Source of the DNA: Nocardioides bizhenqiangii
GTDB taxonomy: Bacteria; Actinomycetota; Actinomycetes; Propionibacteriales; Nocardioidaceae
DNA: 64,000 nucleotides
Reading direction: 5' to 3'
Assembly: GCF_034661235.1 (NCBI RefSeq)
Contig: NZ_CP141059.1
Span: 186,001 to 250,000 of the forward strand
Part shown: positions 41,616 through 50,776 of the stretch, one piece after another
How positions within the stretch are numbered: the stretch's first letter is position 1
Layout: every line of letters begins with the position of its first letter
Position numbers and translations under genes: made by a program
The notes under the pieces: generated by a model
What the model was told of the DNA's origin: nothing
Seen by the model: the letters and a program-made list of their open reading frames with translations, nothing else
Databases searched by the model: none

Positions 41616-41717
41616 CCATTCCTGCCCCTCGGGGGGTCGGGGGCTAGACAGCACGCGCTACCGTCTTGGCCCGGAACGTCCGGAAATACCCTCGAGCGCA
41701 TTGAGAAGTAGGTCTGA

Positions 41718-44417
41718 GTGGCACACAAGTTGGTGATCGTCGAGTCACCGGCCAAGGCCCGCACGATCGGCGGGTACCTCGGCGACGGCTATGTCGTCGA
41801 GTCCTCGATCGGTCACATCCGCGACCTCCCGAACAACGCCGCGGACACTCCGGCGAAGATCAAGGACAAGCCGTGGGGGCGGCTCGCCATCGACGTCGAC
41901 AACGACTTCACGCCCTACTACGTCGTGCCCCGCGACAAGAAGTCCCACATCTCCAAGCTCAAGGGTTTGCTCAAGGACGCGGACGAGCTCTTCCTCGCCA
42001 CCGACGAGGACCGCGAGGGGGAGGCGATCGCCTGGCACCTCCTCGACGAGCTGAAGCCGAAGGACATCCCCGTGCGGCGGATGGTCTTCCACGAGATCAC
42101 CAAAGCCGCCATCCAGGAGGCCGCCGCCAACCCGCGGGACCTCGACATGGACCTGGTCGAGGCGCAGGAGACCCGTCGGATCCTCGACCGCCTCTACGGT
42201 TACGAGGTCTCCCCGGTGCTGTGGCGCAAGGTCATGTCCGGCCTGTCCGCGGGCCGCGTGCAGTCGGTGGCAACCCGCCTGGTCGTGGACCGGGAGAAGG
42301 AGCGGATGGCGTTCCGGGTCGCGTCTTACTGGGACCTCGAGGGCACCTTCGACGCCGGGTCGAAGCACGAGCAGCGGATGTTCCCGGCCAAGCTCCACTC
42401 GCTCGACGGCACCCGCGTCGCCTCCGGCAGCAATTTCGGACCCGACGGGCTGCTGAAGGGACGCGCCGACGTCGTCCACCTGGACCGGAATCGCGCCGAG
42501 TCGCTGGTCGCGGCGCTCGCCGACGCGTCGTTCGAGGTGCGCTCGGTCGAGTCCAAGCCCTACAAGCGGTCGCCGTACCCGCCGTTCCGGACGACCACCC
42601 TCCAGCAGGAGGCCAGCCGCAAGCTCGGCATGGGGGCCAGCATGACCATGTCGGTCGCGCAGCGCCTCTACGAGAACGGCTTCATCACCTACATGCGGAC
42701 CGACTCGACCACGCTCTCCGGCAGCGCCGTCGGCGCGGCCCGGTCGCAGGTGCGCGAGCTGTACGGCGCGGAGTACCTCCCCGACGCGCCGCGCACCTAC
42801 ACCAGCAAGGTCAAGAACGCCCAGGAGGCGCACGAGGCGATCCGGCCCGCCGGCGACTCGTTCCGCACGCCGGCGCAGACCGGCCTCACCGGCGACCAGT
42901 TCCGGCTGTACGAGCTGATCTGGATGCGCACCGTCGCCTCCCAGATGAAGGACGCGGTCGGCCAGTCCGTGTCGGTGCGGATCGGCGGCGGCGCCGCGAC
43001 GGGCGAGGACGTCGTCTTCTCGGCGTCCGGCAGGGTGATCACCTTCCACGGCTTCCTCAAGGCGTACGTCGAGGGCACCGACGAGGGTGCCGCCAAGGAC
43101 GACCAGGAGACCCGGCTGCCCGCGCTCGTCGAGGGCGACCCGGTCTCCGCGGCGTCCCTCAGTGCCAGCGGTCACGAGACCAAGCCGCCGTCCCGCTACA
43201 CCGAGGCCACCCTGATCAAGGAGCTCGAGGACCGCCAGATCGGCCGGCCGTCGACGTACGCCTCGATCATCGGGACCATCCTCAACCGCGGCTACGTCTA
43301 CAAGAAGGGCACCGCGCTGGTGCCGGCCTGGATCGCGTTCTCCGTGGTCCGGCTGCTCGAGGAGCACTTCACCCGGCTGATCGACTACGACTTCACCGCG
43401 CTGATGGAGACCGTCCTTGACGACATCGCCGGCGGCGAGAAGGACCGGGTCACCGAGCTCCAGGAGTTCTACTACGGATCGGAGCGGCTGGCCGGCCTCA
43501 AGCCGCTGGTCGACGGTCTCGGCGACATCGACGCCAAGGCGCTCGCGACCTTCCCTATCGGCGACCCCGACGAGGGGATCGCCCTGCGGGTCGGCAAGTA
43601 CGGCCCCTACTTGGAGACCACTGCGGGGCCGGACGACGACGGGTCCTTCGTGTCCCAGCGCGCCAACGTGCCCGAGGACCTGCCGCCGGACGAGCTCACG
43701 CTCGCCAAGGCCAAGGAGCTGCTGGCCAACCCGGCGGGCGAGGAGATCGAGCTCGGCTCCCACCCGGAGACGGGCCTGCGGGTCGTGGCCAAGAACGGCC
43801 GCTACGGGCCGTTCGTCACCGAGGAGCTCCCCGAGGACGCTCCCAAGAGTGCCAAGCCACGCACCGGCTCGCTCTTCAAGTCGATGTCCCTCGACACCAT
43901 CACCCTGGCCGACGCGGTCATGCTGCTGTCCCTGCCGAGGGTCGTCGGCGAGGATCCCGCAACCGGTGAGGAGATCACCGCCCAGAACGGCCGCTACGGG
44001 CCCTACCTCAAGAAGGGCACCGACTCCCGGTCGCTCCAGACCGAGGACCAGCTCTTCACGGTGACCCTCGAGGAGGCGCTGGCGATCTACGCCCAGCCCA
44101 AGCAGCGCGGCCGGGCTGCCGCGGCGCCGCCGCTGAAGGAGCTCGGCAACGACCCGGTCTCCGGCCAGCCGATCGTGGTGAAGGCCGGCCGGTTCGGCGA
44201 GTACGTCACCGACGGTGAGTACAACGCCACCCTCCGCAAGGACGACTCGGTCGAGGCGATCACCCTCGCGCGCGCCGCCGAGCTGCTCGCCGAGCGCCGC
44301 GAGAAGGGTCCGGCCAAGAAGGCCGCCAAGCGCGGCGCGAAGAAGACGGCCAAGAAGACCACCAAGAAGGCCACGGCCAAGAAGACGACCAAGAAGAGCG
44401 CGGCCAAGAAGAAGTGA
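41718..44417 (+). CDS. topA: DNA topoisomerase I
   Basis: The 899-residue type IA topoisomerase relaxes negative supercoils. The Toprim domain is at 1-140 (KLVIVESPAKARTIGGYLG, FLATDEDREGEAIAWHL with the metal-binding DxD-type acids). The catalytic Tyr is in ENGFITYMRTDSTTLS (about 325). The C-terminal region has repeated GRYGPFV/GRYGPYL/GRFGEYV modules, the actinobacterial form that replaces zinc fingers. It ends with a Lys-rich tail (AKKTAKKTTKKATAKK and so on) that enhances processivity. GTG start. Confidence 0.97.
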   Translation: MAHKLVIVESPAKARTIGGYLGDGYVVESSIGHIRDLPNNAADTPAKIKDKPWGRLAIDVDNDFTPYYVVPRDKKSHISKLKGLLKDADELFLATDEDREGEAIAWHLLDELKPKDIPVRRMVFHEITKAAIQEAAANPRDLDMDLVEAQETRRILDRLYGYEVSPVLWRKVMSGLSAGRVQSVATRLVVDREKERMAFRVASYWDLEGTFDAGSKHEQRMFPAKLHSLDGTRVASGSNFGPDGLLKGRADVVHLDRNRAESLVAALADASFEVRSVESKPYKRSPYPPFRTTTLQQEASRKLGMGASMTMSVAQRLYENGFITYMRTDSTTLSGSAVGAARSQVRELYGAEYLPDAPRTYTSKVKNAQEAHEAIRPAGDSFRTPAQTGLTGDQFRLYELIWMRTVASQMKDAVGQSVSVRIGGGAATGEDVVFSASGRVITFHGFLKAYVEGTDEGAAKDDQETRLPALVEGDPVSAASLSASGHETKPPSRYTEATLIKELEDRQIGRPSTYASIIGTILNRGYVYKKGTALVPAWIAFSVVRLLEEHFTRLIDYDFTALMETVLDDIAGGEKDRVTELQEFYYGSERLAGLKPLVDGLGDIDAKALATFPIGDPDEGIALRVGKYGPYLETTAGPDDDGSFVSQRANVPEDLPPDELTLAKAKELLANPAGEEIELGSHPETGLRVVAKNGRYGPFVTEELPEDAPKSAKPRTGSLFKSMSLDTITLADAVMLLSLPRVVGEDPATGEEITAQNGRYGPYLKKGTDSRSLQTEDQLFTVTLEEALAIYAQPKQRGRAAAAPPLKELGNDPVSGQPIVVKAGRFGEYVTDGEYNATLRKDDSVEAITLARAAELLAERREKGPAKKAAKRGAKKTAKKTTKKATAKKTTKKSAAKKK

Positions 44418-44445
44418 CGTCGGGCCCGTCGTCTAGGTTTCATCC

Positions 44446-45111
44446 GTGAGTACGTCCCCGTCGCCCGGCCGCTACACCGAGACCGGGGTCTTCGTGTGCT
44501 TCGAGGGCGGCGAGGGATCGGGCAAGTCGACCCAGTCACTGCTGCTGAGAGACGCGCTGGTCGCCGAGGGGTACGCCGTACGCCTCACGTTCGAGCCGGG
44601 CGACACCGCGGTCGGCAAGGAGGTACGCCGGATCGTGCTCAGCCCCGAGACCGGCGACCTGGACGACCGCACCGAGGCCCTGCTCTACGCCGCCGACAAG
44701 GCCGAGCACGTCGAGACCGTCGTGCTGCCGGCTCTCGCCCGGGGTGAGGTGGTCATCACCGACCGCTACGTCGACTCCGCGCTGGCCTACCAGGGCGTCG
44801 GCCGCGGCCTCGACGCCGCCGAGCTCGAGCGCGTCGCTCGGTGGGCGACCGGCGACCTGCGACCGCACCTGACCGTGGTGCTCGACCTCGCGCCGGAGGC
44901 CGGGCTGGGGCGCTTCGACGAGCGCGACCGCATCGAGGGGGAGTCGCTCGAGTTCCACCAGCGGGTGCGGCAGGCGTTCCTCGACCTGGCCGCGGCCGAC
45001 CCCGACCACTACCTGGTGCTGGACGCCAGGTCCGGCGTCGCCGCCATCGCCGCCGCGGTCCGGGAGCGGGTCGCGCCCCTGCTCGGCCAGGCCCTCCGGG
45101 ACCGGCCATGA
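44446..45111 (+). CDS. tmk: Thymidylate kinase
   Basis: The 221-residue enzyme phosphorylates dTMP to dTDP. The P-loop is VFVCFEGGEGSGKSTQSLLL, the DR(Y/H) motif is VITDRYVDSALAYQGVGRGL, and the LID region with Arg/Asp is LGRFDERDRIEGE. GTG start. It overlaps holB by 4 bp, and the topA-tmk-holB order is the conserved actinobacterial arrangement. Confidence 0.97.
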   Translation: MSTSPSPGRYTETGVFVCFEGGEGSGKSTQSLLLRDALVAEGYAVRLTFEPGDTAVGKEVRRIVLSPETGDLDDRTEALLYAADKAEHVETVVLPALARGEVVITDRYVDSALAYQGVGRGLDAAELERVARWATGDLRPHLTVVLDLAPEAGLGRFDERDRIEGESLEFHQRVRQAFLDLAAADPDHYLVLDARSGVAAIAAAVRERVAPLLGQALRDRP

Positions 45112-46262
45112 CGATCTGGGACAGCCTGGTCGGTCAGCGCGTCGCGATCGAGGCGCTGCAGACGGCCGCGCGCGGGCACGGCATGAGCCACGCCTGGCTG
45201 TTCACCGGCCCGCCGGGGTCCGGGCGTTCCAACACCGCCGTGGCCTTCGCCGCCGCGCTCCAGTGCGAGCACCAGGGACTCGGACCCGACTGCCCGCAGG
45301 GCTGTCACGACTGCCGCACGGTCCTCGCCGGCAGTCACGCCGACGTCGCGGTCATCCGCACCGAGAAGCTGACCATCGGCGTCAAGGAGGTCCGCGACCT
45401 CGTCCGGCGCGCCTCGCTGACGCCAATGGGCCGGCGCTGGCAGATCCTCATCGTCGAGGACGCCGACCGGCTCACCGAGCAGGCGTGCAACGCGCTCCTC
45501 AAGGCGATCGAGGAGCCCACCCCACGCACCGTCTGGATGCTGTGCACCCCGACCGTCGAGGACGTCTTGCCGACCATCCGTTCGCGATGCCGGCTGGTGG
45601 CGCTGAGCACGCCGACGGCCGCCCAGGTGGCAGGGTTCCTGGTGTCGCTCGGCTGCGACCCCGAGCGGGCGTCGTACGCCGCCCGAGCCAGTCAGGGCCA
45701 CATCGGACGTGCCCGCGCGCTCGCGTTCGACGACGCGGTGCGTGACCGACGGCAGGACGTCGTCGGGATGCCCGCCCGGCTCACGTCGCTCGGCGCGTGC
45801 CTGGCGTCGGCGACCCGCCTGGCCGAGGTCGCGAAGGCGGAGGCCGACGAGATCACCGCCCAGCTCGACGCCCGGGAGAAGGCCGACCTCGACGCGGCGT
45901 ACGGCGTCGTCGAGCGCGGGCGCCGGCCACGGGACTACGGCCCCGCCCTGCGTGACCTCGAGGGCGCACAGAAGACCCGGGCCAAGCGGCGCCAGCTCGA
46001 CGTCGTCGACCGCGGGCTGATCGACCTGATCTCGGTCTACCGCGACGCGATCGCGGTCGCCACCGGGGCGCCGGCCGAGCTGGTCAACGAGGACATCCGG
46101 ACCGACGTCGAGCGGATCGTGCAGACGTCGTCGCCCGAGCTCAACCTGCAACGCATCGGTTGGATCTTCGAGGCGAGGGAACAGATGCTGGAGTTCAACG
46201 TGCCCATCGCCCTGGCGCTGGAGTCGATGATGGTGGCGCTGCGCGTCCCCACGCCGCGTTGA
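45108..46262 (+). CDS. holB: DNA polymerase III delta-prime subunit
   Basis: The 384-residue clamp-loader subunit has an AAA+ core (WLFTGPPGSGRSNTAVAFAAAL, a P-loop-like site in which Arg replaces the catalytic Lys, as in delta-prime). It has a zinc module (CEHQGLGPDCPQGCHDC) and the sensor/SRC-like region (ILIVEDADRLTEQACNALLKAIEEP, then LPTIRSRCRLV). The C-terminal domain mediates clamp-loader assembly. The ATG overlaps the tmk stop. Confidence 0.95.
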   Translation: MTIWDSLVGQRVAIEALQTAARGHGMSHAWLFTGPPGSGRSNTAVAFAAALQCEHQGLGPDCPQGCHDCRTVLAGSHADVAVIRTEKLTIGVKEVRDLVRRASLTPMGRRWQILIVEDADRLTEQACNALLKAIEEPTPRTVWMLCTPTVEDVLPTIRSRCRLVALSTPTAAQVAGFLVSLGCDPERASYAARASQGHIGRARALAFDDAVRDRRQDVVGMPARLTSLGACLASATRLAEVAKAEADEITAQLDAREKADLDAAYGVVERGRRPRDYGPALRDLEGAQKTRAKRRQLDVVDRGLIDLISVYRDAIAVATGAPAELVNEDIRTDVERIVQTSSPELNLQRIGWIFEAREQMLEFNVPIALALESMMVALRVPTPR

Positions 46263-46293
46263 TCGTGGTGAACCGAACCGAGGAGACGGACCC

Positions 46294-47865
46294 GTGAAGA
46301 AGTGGATCGTGGCGATCATCGTCATCTGGGCGCTCGTGATCGCCGCCGGCGTCACGGTCGGGGTCGTCCTGGTGACCGGCGACGACGACGAGGATGCCGG
46401 GGACGAGTCGTCGCCCGGGTCGGAGTCGACGTCGGAGACAGCACCCGGCACGTCACCGCCGGCGGACATCGGCACGGTCCCTCCCGGCCTGGAGTCCTTC
46501 TACGGGCAGCAGGTCGCGTGGGAGGCGTGCGGAGCCAACCAGTGCGGCACCCTCGAGGTGCCGCTCGACTACGCGGAGCCCGACGGCGAGTCGATCGAGA
46601 TCGCCCTCGAGATGGCGCCGGCGACCGGCGAGCGGATCGGCTCGATGGTGGTCAACCCCGGCGGCCCCGGGGCGCCCGGCACCGACGTCGCGGCACAGGC
46701 GGACGCGTACTTCGCCCCGGCACTCCTGGAGCGCTACGACATCGTCGGGTTCGACCCGCGCGGCACCGGTGACTCCAGTCCGGTCGACTGCGTGACCGAC
46801 AGCGAGCTCGACGCGTACGTCGCCGGCGACCCCGATCCCGACAACCGCAGGGAGGTCCGTGACTTCGTCGAGACGCAGGAGAGCTTCTGGGCCGGGTGCG
46901 AGGAGAAGTCCGGTGACCTGGGGTCGCACGTCAGCACGATCGAGGTCGCTCGCGACATGGACGTCCTCCGGGCCGTGCTCGGCGAGGAGAAGCTGCCCTA
47001 CTTCGGGTTCTCCTACGGCACCCGCCTTGGCGCGACGTACGCCGAGCTGTTCCCCGACAACGTCGGCCGGTTCGTCCTCGACGGCGCCGTCGACCCGAGC
47101 CTGCCCACCCTCGAGGGTTCGCTGAGCCAGGCCGAGGGCTTCGAGACCGCGCTGCGGGCCTACCTCGAGAACTGCGTCGACGACGGCGACTGCTTCCTCG
47201 GCGACACCGTCGACGAGAGCCTGCAGACCATCGACGACCTCCTGGCGGAGATCGAGTCCGAACCGCTGCCGACCGACGAGGACCGCGACCTCGCGATCGG
47301 CAACGCGTTCTACGGCATCGTCCTGCCGCTCTACTCCGAGACCAACTGGCCGTTGCTCGACCAGGGGCTCCAGGAGGCGCTCGACGGCAAGGGCGACACC
47401 CTGCTCTTCCTCTCCGACTTCTACGGCTCGCGGGAGGGAGGCGAGTACGTCGACAACAGCCTCGAGGCGATCAGCGTGATCAACTGCCTCGACGACCCGT
47501 GGTCGATCTCCGCGGAGGAGGTCCCCGACTACTACGACGAGTTCGAGGAGGCCTCGCCCACCTTCGGCCGGGTCTTCGCCTGGGGCCTGGTCGGCTGCCA
47601 CGACACCCCGTTCCAGACCACCGAGCCGGAGATCGAGATCGACGGCTCCGGCGCCGACCCGATCGTCGTCATCGGTACGACGCGCGACCCCGCGACGCCG
47701 TACGAGGAAGCAGTGGCGATGGCCGAGCAGCTCGAGTCCGCTGTCCTGCTCAGCCGCGACGGCGACGGCCACACGGCCTACAACAAGGGCAACGCCTGCA
47801 TCGACGACGCCGTCCACTCCTACTTCATCGACGGCGCCGTCCCCGCCGACGGCAAGGAGTGCTGA
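46294..47865 (+). CDS. Secreted/anchored tripeptidyl-aminopeptidase-like alpha/beta hydrolase
   Basis: The 523-residue protein begins with a membrane anchor (WIVAIIVIWALVIAAGVTVGVVLV) and an acidic linker. An alpha/beta-hydrolase follows: nucleophile FGFSYGTRLGATYAELFPDNV (Ser near 236), Asp in VVIGTTRDPATPYEEAV, and His in GDGHTAYNKGNACIDD. The ending matches the TAP-like C-terminal domain, typical of SlpD/SlpE- and Tap-type exopeptidases. The Cys residues probably form disulfides outside the cell. Its physiological substrate is unknown. GTG start. Confidence 0.85.
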   Translation: MKKWIVAIIVIWALVIAAGVTVGVVLVTGDDDEDAGDESSPGSESTSETAPGTSPPADIGTVPPGLESFYGQQVAWEACGANQCGTLEVPLDYAEPDGESIEIALEMAPATGERIGSMVVNPGGPGAPGTDVAAQADAYFAPALLERYDIVGFDPRGTGDSSPVDCVTDSELDAYVAGDPDPDNRREVRDFVETQESFWAGCEEKSGDLGSHVSTIEVARDMDVLRAVLGEEKLPYFGFSYGTRLGATYAELFPDNVGRFVLDGAVDPSLPTLEGSLSQAEGFETALRAYLENCVDDGDCFLGDTVDESLQTIDDLLAEIESEPLPTDEDRDLAIGNAFYGIVLPLYSETNWPLLDQGLQEALDGKGDTLLFLSDFYGSREGGEYVDNSLEAISVINCLDDPWSISAEEVPDYYDEFEEASPTFGRVFAWGLVGCHDTPFQTTEPEIEIDGSGADPIVVIGTTRDPATPYEEAVAMAEQLESAVLLSRDGDGHTAYNKGNACIDDAVHSYFIDGAVPADGKEC

Positions 47866-47965
47866 GTTGAATGGCGCGAGTGCGTCGCTCCTCCGTCGCG
47901 CCGCGCTGCCGCGCCGCGGTTGACGCGGTCATCGGTTGAACACGACTGGCGGCTCACGAGTCGGC

Positions 47966-48043
47966 GTCGCGAAAGCCCGACCGCACTCGGCTCCGGTCGC
48001 TCCTTCGTCGCTCCCTCCGCCTCGTCGGTCGGGTTTTCGCGAC
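47966..48043. repeat. 17-bp inverted repeat upstream of tRNA-Thr
   Basis: GTCGCGAAAGCCCGACC (47966-47982) pairs with GGTCGGGTTTTCGCGAC (48027-48043) with one mismatch, around a 44-base loop. It lies ~100 bp before the tRNA, after the peptidase gene; a terminator for the peptidase gene is plausible. The whole spacer 47866-48147 contains no gene. Confidence 0.6.
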
Positions 48044-48147
48044 CGGCCGACCGACTCTGAGGAAGGTGGCGCCGCCGGTTTCGTGGGGCCGGTCGCCCGC
48101 CGGTATGCTTCCGCAGGTTGTTGCCAGGCTGATCGGTCGGGCAGCAC

Positions 48148-48220
48148 GCCGCCTTAGCTCAGTCGGTAGAGCGGCTCACTCGTAATGAGCAGGTCATCGG
48201 TTCGATTCCGATAGGCGGCT
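48148..48220 (+). tRNA. tRNA-Thr (anticodon CGT)
   Basis: The cloverleaf reads: acceptor GCCGCCT pairs with AGGCGGC, D-loop TAGCTCAGTCGGTAGAG, and anticodon stem GCTCA/TGAGC with loop CTCGTAA giving anticodon CGT (Thr, codon ACG). The T-arm is ATCGG-TTCGATT-CCGAT. No CCA is encoded; the discriminator is T. The gene stands alone; no integrase or att repeat was seen at its 3' end. Confidence 0.97.
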
Positions 48221-48345
48221 CCGACGACCGTTGCCCTGAACAGCAGACTTGCTGGCCAGGGCCGATGTCCGTTCGATGTCCACCAGCCCGATCGACACGA
48301 CTGTGACACGTTTCCCGGGATGGGATCGACGCCTCAACGCAGGCA

Positions 48346-49890
48346 TTACGAAAAGAACAGGGCGGCCAGGGCTTCCGGAGTGGCGGACGCCTCGCCGTCG
48401 GGACCGTAGGCCTCGAGGTAGCATCGGCACTTCGCGTCGTCGATGTAGAACACAGCGTTCTCATCGGCCGTGCCGTCTTGTATGAGATAGCCGTGCTGCC
48501 GACCCTCGTTGACGTCCGGGGTTTCCGTGAAGTTCCAGTTGCCGCCTTCGTAGACGGCGTCCTCGTCCTCCCACTCGGCTGTGTCGCTGCGGTAGGCGAG
48601 GAAATCACGGCCGGTACGGAAGGTCGAGACGTAGACGTTCAGCTCGCCCCACCGACGGCTGCGATACGAGCACCAGTTCGCCTCGAGCTCGCCTTCGATA
48701 AAGGTGAACTGGCGCTCACAGCCCTTGATCTTCGGCCAGGTCCTGATGAATTCGATCAAGCGCGGCAACCCGGGTTCCGTCGGCGCTTCGACCGTGGGAG
48801 AGGTGAGACCGTACTGGGTCTCCACGTCGGCGTACTCGGAGCCAGCCGACGCGGTCAGGTGCGCGGCGACCCTGGCGAACTTCGAGTCCCAGTAGATCTC
48901 GGCGGTACCGGGTTCATGGGGCGTGAAGAGCTTCGGGTCGAACGCATAGAAGAGTTGACCCTGGTCCTGGCCCGACAGCGTGTAGGGCCGCGTCGCGTCG
49001 ACCACCCGAACCCGTCCGACCGAGAGGTCGTCCGTGCTCGCGTACGTCGTCAGCCGGAGCGTCCCGACCGGGACGGTGCACTCCAGCATCTCCTCCGCGC
49101 CAGCCGGCGGGTCGACGTCGACACAGGACGTGGCCCCCACAGTGATGTTCTCGGCGAGGTACCTGTACCGCGTGTCGACGTCCTCGAGGTCGATCCCCCC
49201 ATCGCCCTCGCCGCTGCCGTCGTCGGTGCTGCCGTCGTCGGTGCTGCCGTCGTCCTCGGTGCCGTCCTCACCACCGTTCTCCTCCTCGGACTGACTCGCG
49301 GACGCGGTGTCGTCGTCGGAGCTGAGCTGCCACCACGCAACACCGCCGCCCGTGGCAAGCAGGAGCACCAGGACGACCGCGACGACGAACGGCCATCGCT
49401 TGCGAGCCGCAGGGGCAGGCGGCGGGGGTGCGGGTGGAAACTGGGGTGCGAATGCAGTTGTCCGCGAGTGCACGTCCGCCCGTGGCAACGGCGGCAGAGA
49501 CGACGGAGGAGGTGGTGGCGGGGGCGGCGGAGCAGGCAGGTGCCGCGACGAGAAGGCTGCCACTGTCGCCTCGTCGATCCTTCCCACGCCGTATCCCAGC
49601 ACTGCGCAGGCCCACCCGCACATCGCCGGGTCGCCGCCGCCGCGCGCCAGCGCGAAGCGCTGGCCGGCGTCGCGAACCGCGGAGACAGGGTCGGCGCCGT
49701 TGTCGACGTTGTGCACCACCAACCAGACGGCCTGGTTGCGCACAGCATCGACGAGCAGGTTGATGAGACCGGTCGGCAGGGACTCGTCACCGAGCAGGTC
49801 CTCGAGACCTGCACGGAAACCCATCGGGTCCTCCAGGATCGCGGGCCCGTTCGACCGGATCAGGTCTCGGATGTCCTTGTGCAGCTCCAT
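48346..49890 (-). CDS. Membrane-anchored hypothetical protein with Pro-rich linker
   Basis: The 514-residue protein has an N-terminal helical cytoplasmic domain (DIRDLIRSNGPAILEDPMGFRAGLEDLLG, then LLVDAVRNQAVWLVVHNVDNGADPVSAV; about 1-110). A poly-proline linker and one membrane helix follow (WPFVVAVVLVLLLATGGGVAWW). After an acidic/Thr/Ser linker there is a ~270-residue extracellular domain. The N-terminal part resembles domains found in uncharacterised actinobacterial signalling-like proteins. It is convergent with the tRNA and alone on its strand. Function is unknown. Confidence 0.65.
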   Translation of the reverse strand: MELHKDIRDLIRSNGPAILEDPMGFRAGLEDLLGDESLPTGLINLLVDAVRNQAVWLVVHNVDNGADPVSAVRDAGQRFALARGGGDPAMCGWACAVLGYGVGRIDEATVAAFSSRHLPAPPPPPPPPPSSLPPLPRADVHSRTTAFAPQFPPAPPPPAPAARKRWPFVVAVVLVLLLATGGGVAWWQLSSDDDTASASQSEEENGGEDGTEDDGSTDDGSTDDGSGEGDGGIDLEDVDTRYRYLAENITVGATSCVDVDPPAGAEEMLECTVPVGTLRLTTYASTDDLSVGRVRVVDATRPYTLSGQDQGQLFYAFDPKLFTPHEPGTAEIYWDSKFARVAAHLTASAGSEYADVETQYGLTSPTVEAPTEPGLPRLIEFIRTWPKIKGCERQFTFIEGELEANWCSYRSRRWGELNVYVSTFRTGRDFLAYRSDTAEWEDEDAVYEGGNWNFTETPDVNEGRQHGYLIQDGTADENAVFYIDDAKCRCYLEAYGPDGEASATPEALAALFFS

Positions 49891-50255
49891 GGCAACGCCT
49901 TCATTCGATGAACGGGTGCCGTCAGCTCACCGACGCGGTGAAGGTGAACGGCTCGGTGGGCACGACGCGTCCGCGCGTGCCGCCGGGCCGACAGAGGATG
50001 CGAAGGGTCATTCCACGACGATAAGGAGCACTGAGCCGGCCTGGCGGGGAATCGCCAAAGTAGCGACAAGTGGTAACGGAGGGGTCCACCACGGCTGCGC
50101 CGTGGGGCTGGCCCGCGTCCACAAGGACCCGGTCGGAACCAGCTTCAACCGTGCGACGGAGGTCCGTTGGAGCCGGTCCTTCACGCGGCTCCTGGAGCCG
50201 AAGCACGTCACCCCCCGGCGGGCGTTTCGTCGGACCCCCGTGGCAGGCTTTTGCC
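49891..50255. other. Gene-poor spacer
   Basis: No convincing gene is present in this ~365-bp gap. A short minus-strand reading frame ending at 49922 (RVVPTEPFTFTASVS) could be a remnant C-terminus. The sequence otherwise shows only GC-rich runs such as CACCCCCCGGCGGG before the DUF3263 gene. Confidence 0.3.
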
Positions 50256-50498
50256 ATGGCCCTGACCGACACCGACCTGGCGATGCTCGAGCTCGAGCGC
50301 TCGTGGTTCACCTTTGCCGCCACCAAGGACGAGGCGATCGCGGAGCGGTTCGGCATGACCACGACTGCCTACTACCGCGCGCTCAACAAGCTGATCGACC
50401 GGCCGGACGCGGTGGCAGCCGACCCGCTGACCGTGCGCCGCCTGGTGCGGATGCGTGACCGCCGTCGCGCGGAGCGCGTCGCCCGCCGCGTCATGTGA
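50256..50498 (+). CDS. DUF3263 small HTH-like protein
   Basis: The 80-residue protein (LTDTDLAMLELERSWFTFAATKDEAIAERFGMTTTAYYRALNKLIDRP...) belongs to DUF3263. This is a small actinobacterial family with a sigma-like helix-turn-helix (EAIAERFGMTTTAYYRAL). It is probably a DNA-binding protein and is conserved in actinobacteria. The start is ATG at 50256, chosen over longer frames because the family begins here. No strong RBS is visible. Confidence 0.75.
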   Translation: MALTDTDLAMLELERSWFTFAATKDEAIAERFGMTTTAYYRALNKLIDRPDAVAADPLTVRRLVRMRDRRRAERVARRVM

Positions 50499-50527
50499 TT
50501 CCCGTTCGGCCGTCTTCGGCGTACCTT

Positions 50528-50553
50528 CGAAGGAGGACGACGAAGGAGGACGA
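50528..50553 (+). other. Tandem 13-bp duplication carrying the ribosome binding site
   Basis: CGAAGGAGGACGA occurs twice without a gap (50528-50540 and 50541-50553), immediately before the ATG at 50555. Each copy carries a perfect GGAGG. Slippage of such a repeat would change the number of SD sequences. Confidence 0.7.
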
Positions 50554-50554
50554 G

Positions 50555-50752
50555 ATGACTGACGACCAGTACGTCCTGGGGTTCATCCTGATGGCCATCG
50601 CGATCGCTCTGATCCTGGGGCTCGGCACGCTGCGGATGGCCGGGATGCTGCAGCGCCACCAACGCACGGAGGCCGACGAGCAGCAGCGCCGCGGGCACAA
50701 GGCGGAGCACCACCACTGGTACGACCGCTTCCACCTGCACGGCGCTGCCTGA
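50555..50752 (+). CDS. Small single-helix membrane protein
   Basis: The 65-residue protein has one membrane helix (VLGFILMAIAIALILGLGTL) and a His/charged tail (EADEQQRRGHKAEHHHWYDRFHLHG) that could bind metal. It starts at ATG behind the duplicated GGAGG. No family is assigned; it follows DUF3263 by ~56 bp. Confidence 0.55.
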   Translation: MTDDQYVLGFILMAIAIALILGLGTLRMAGMLQRHQRTEADEQQRRGHKAEHHHWYDRFHLHGAA

Positions 50753-50776
50753 GCGGCCCGGCGCCAGTGCGACTCC

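Noticed and set aside
48148..49890. tRNA-Thr as integration site of an island including the 514-residue gene
   Set aside because: No integrase is adjacent and no copy of the tRNA 3' end was found downstream; codon use of the gene is not clearly foreign.
49922..50362. Minus-strand frame of 146 codons upstream of DUF3263
   Set aside because: It overlaps the DUF3263 gene antisense and shows no domain; only its last ~15 codons look protein-like, so it is noted as a possible remnant.
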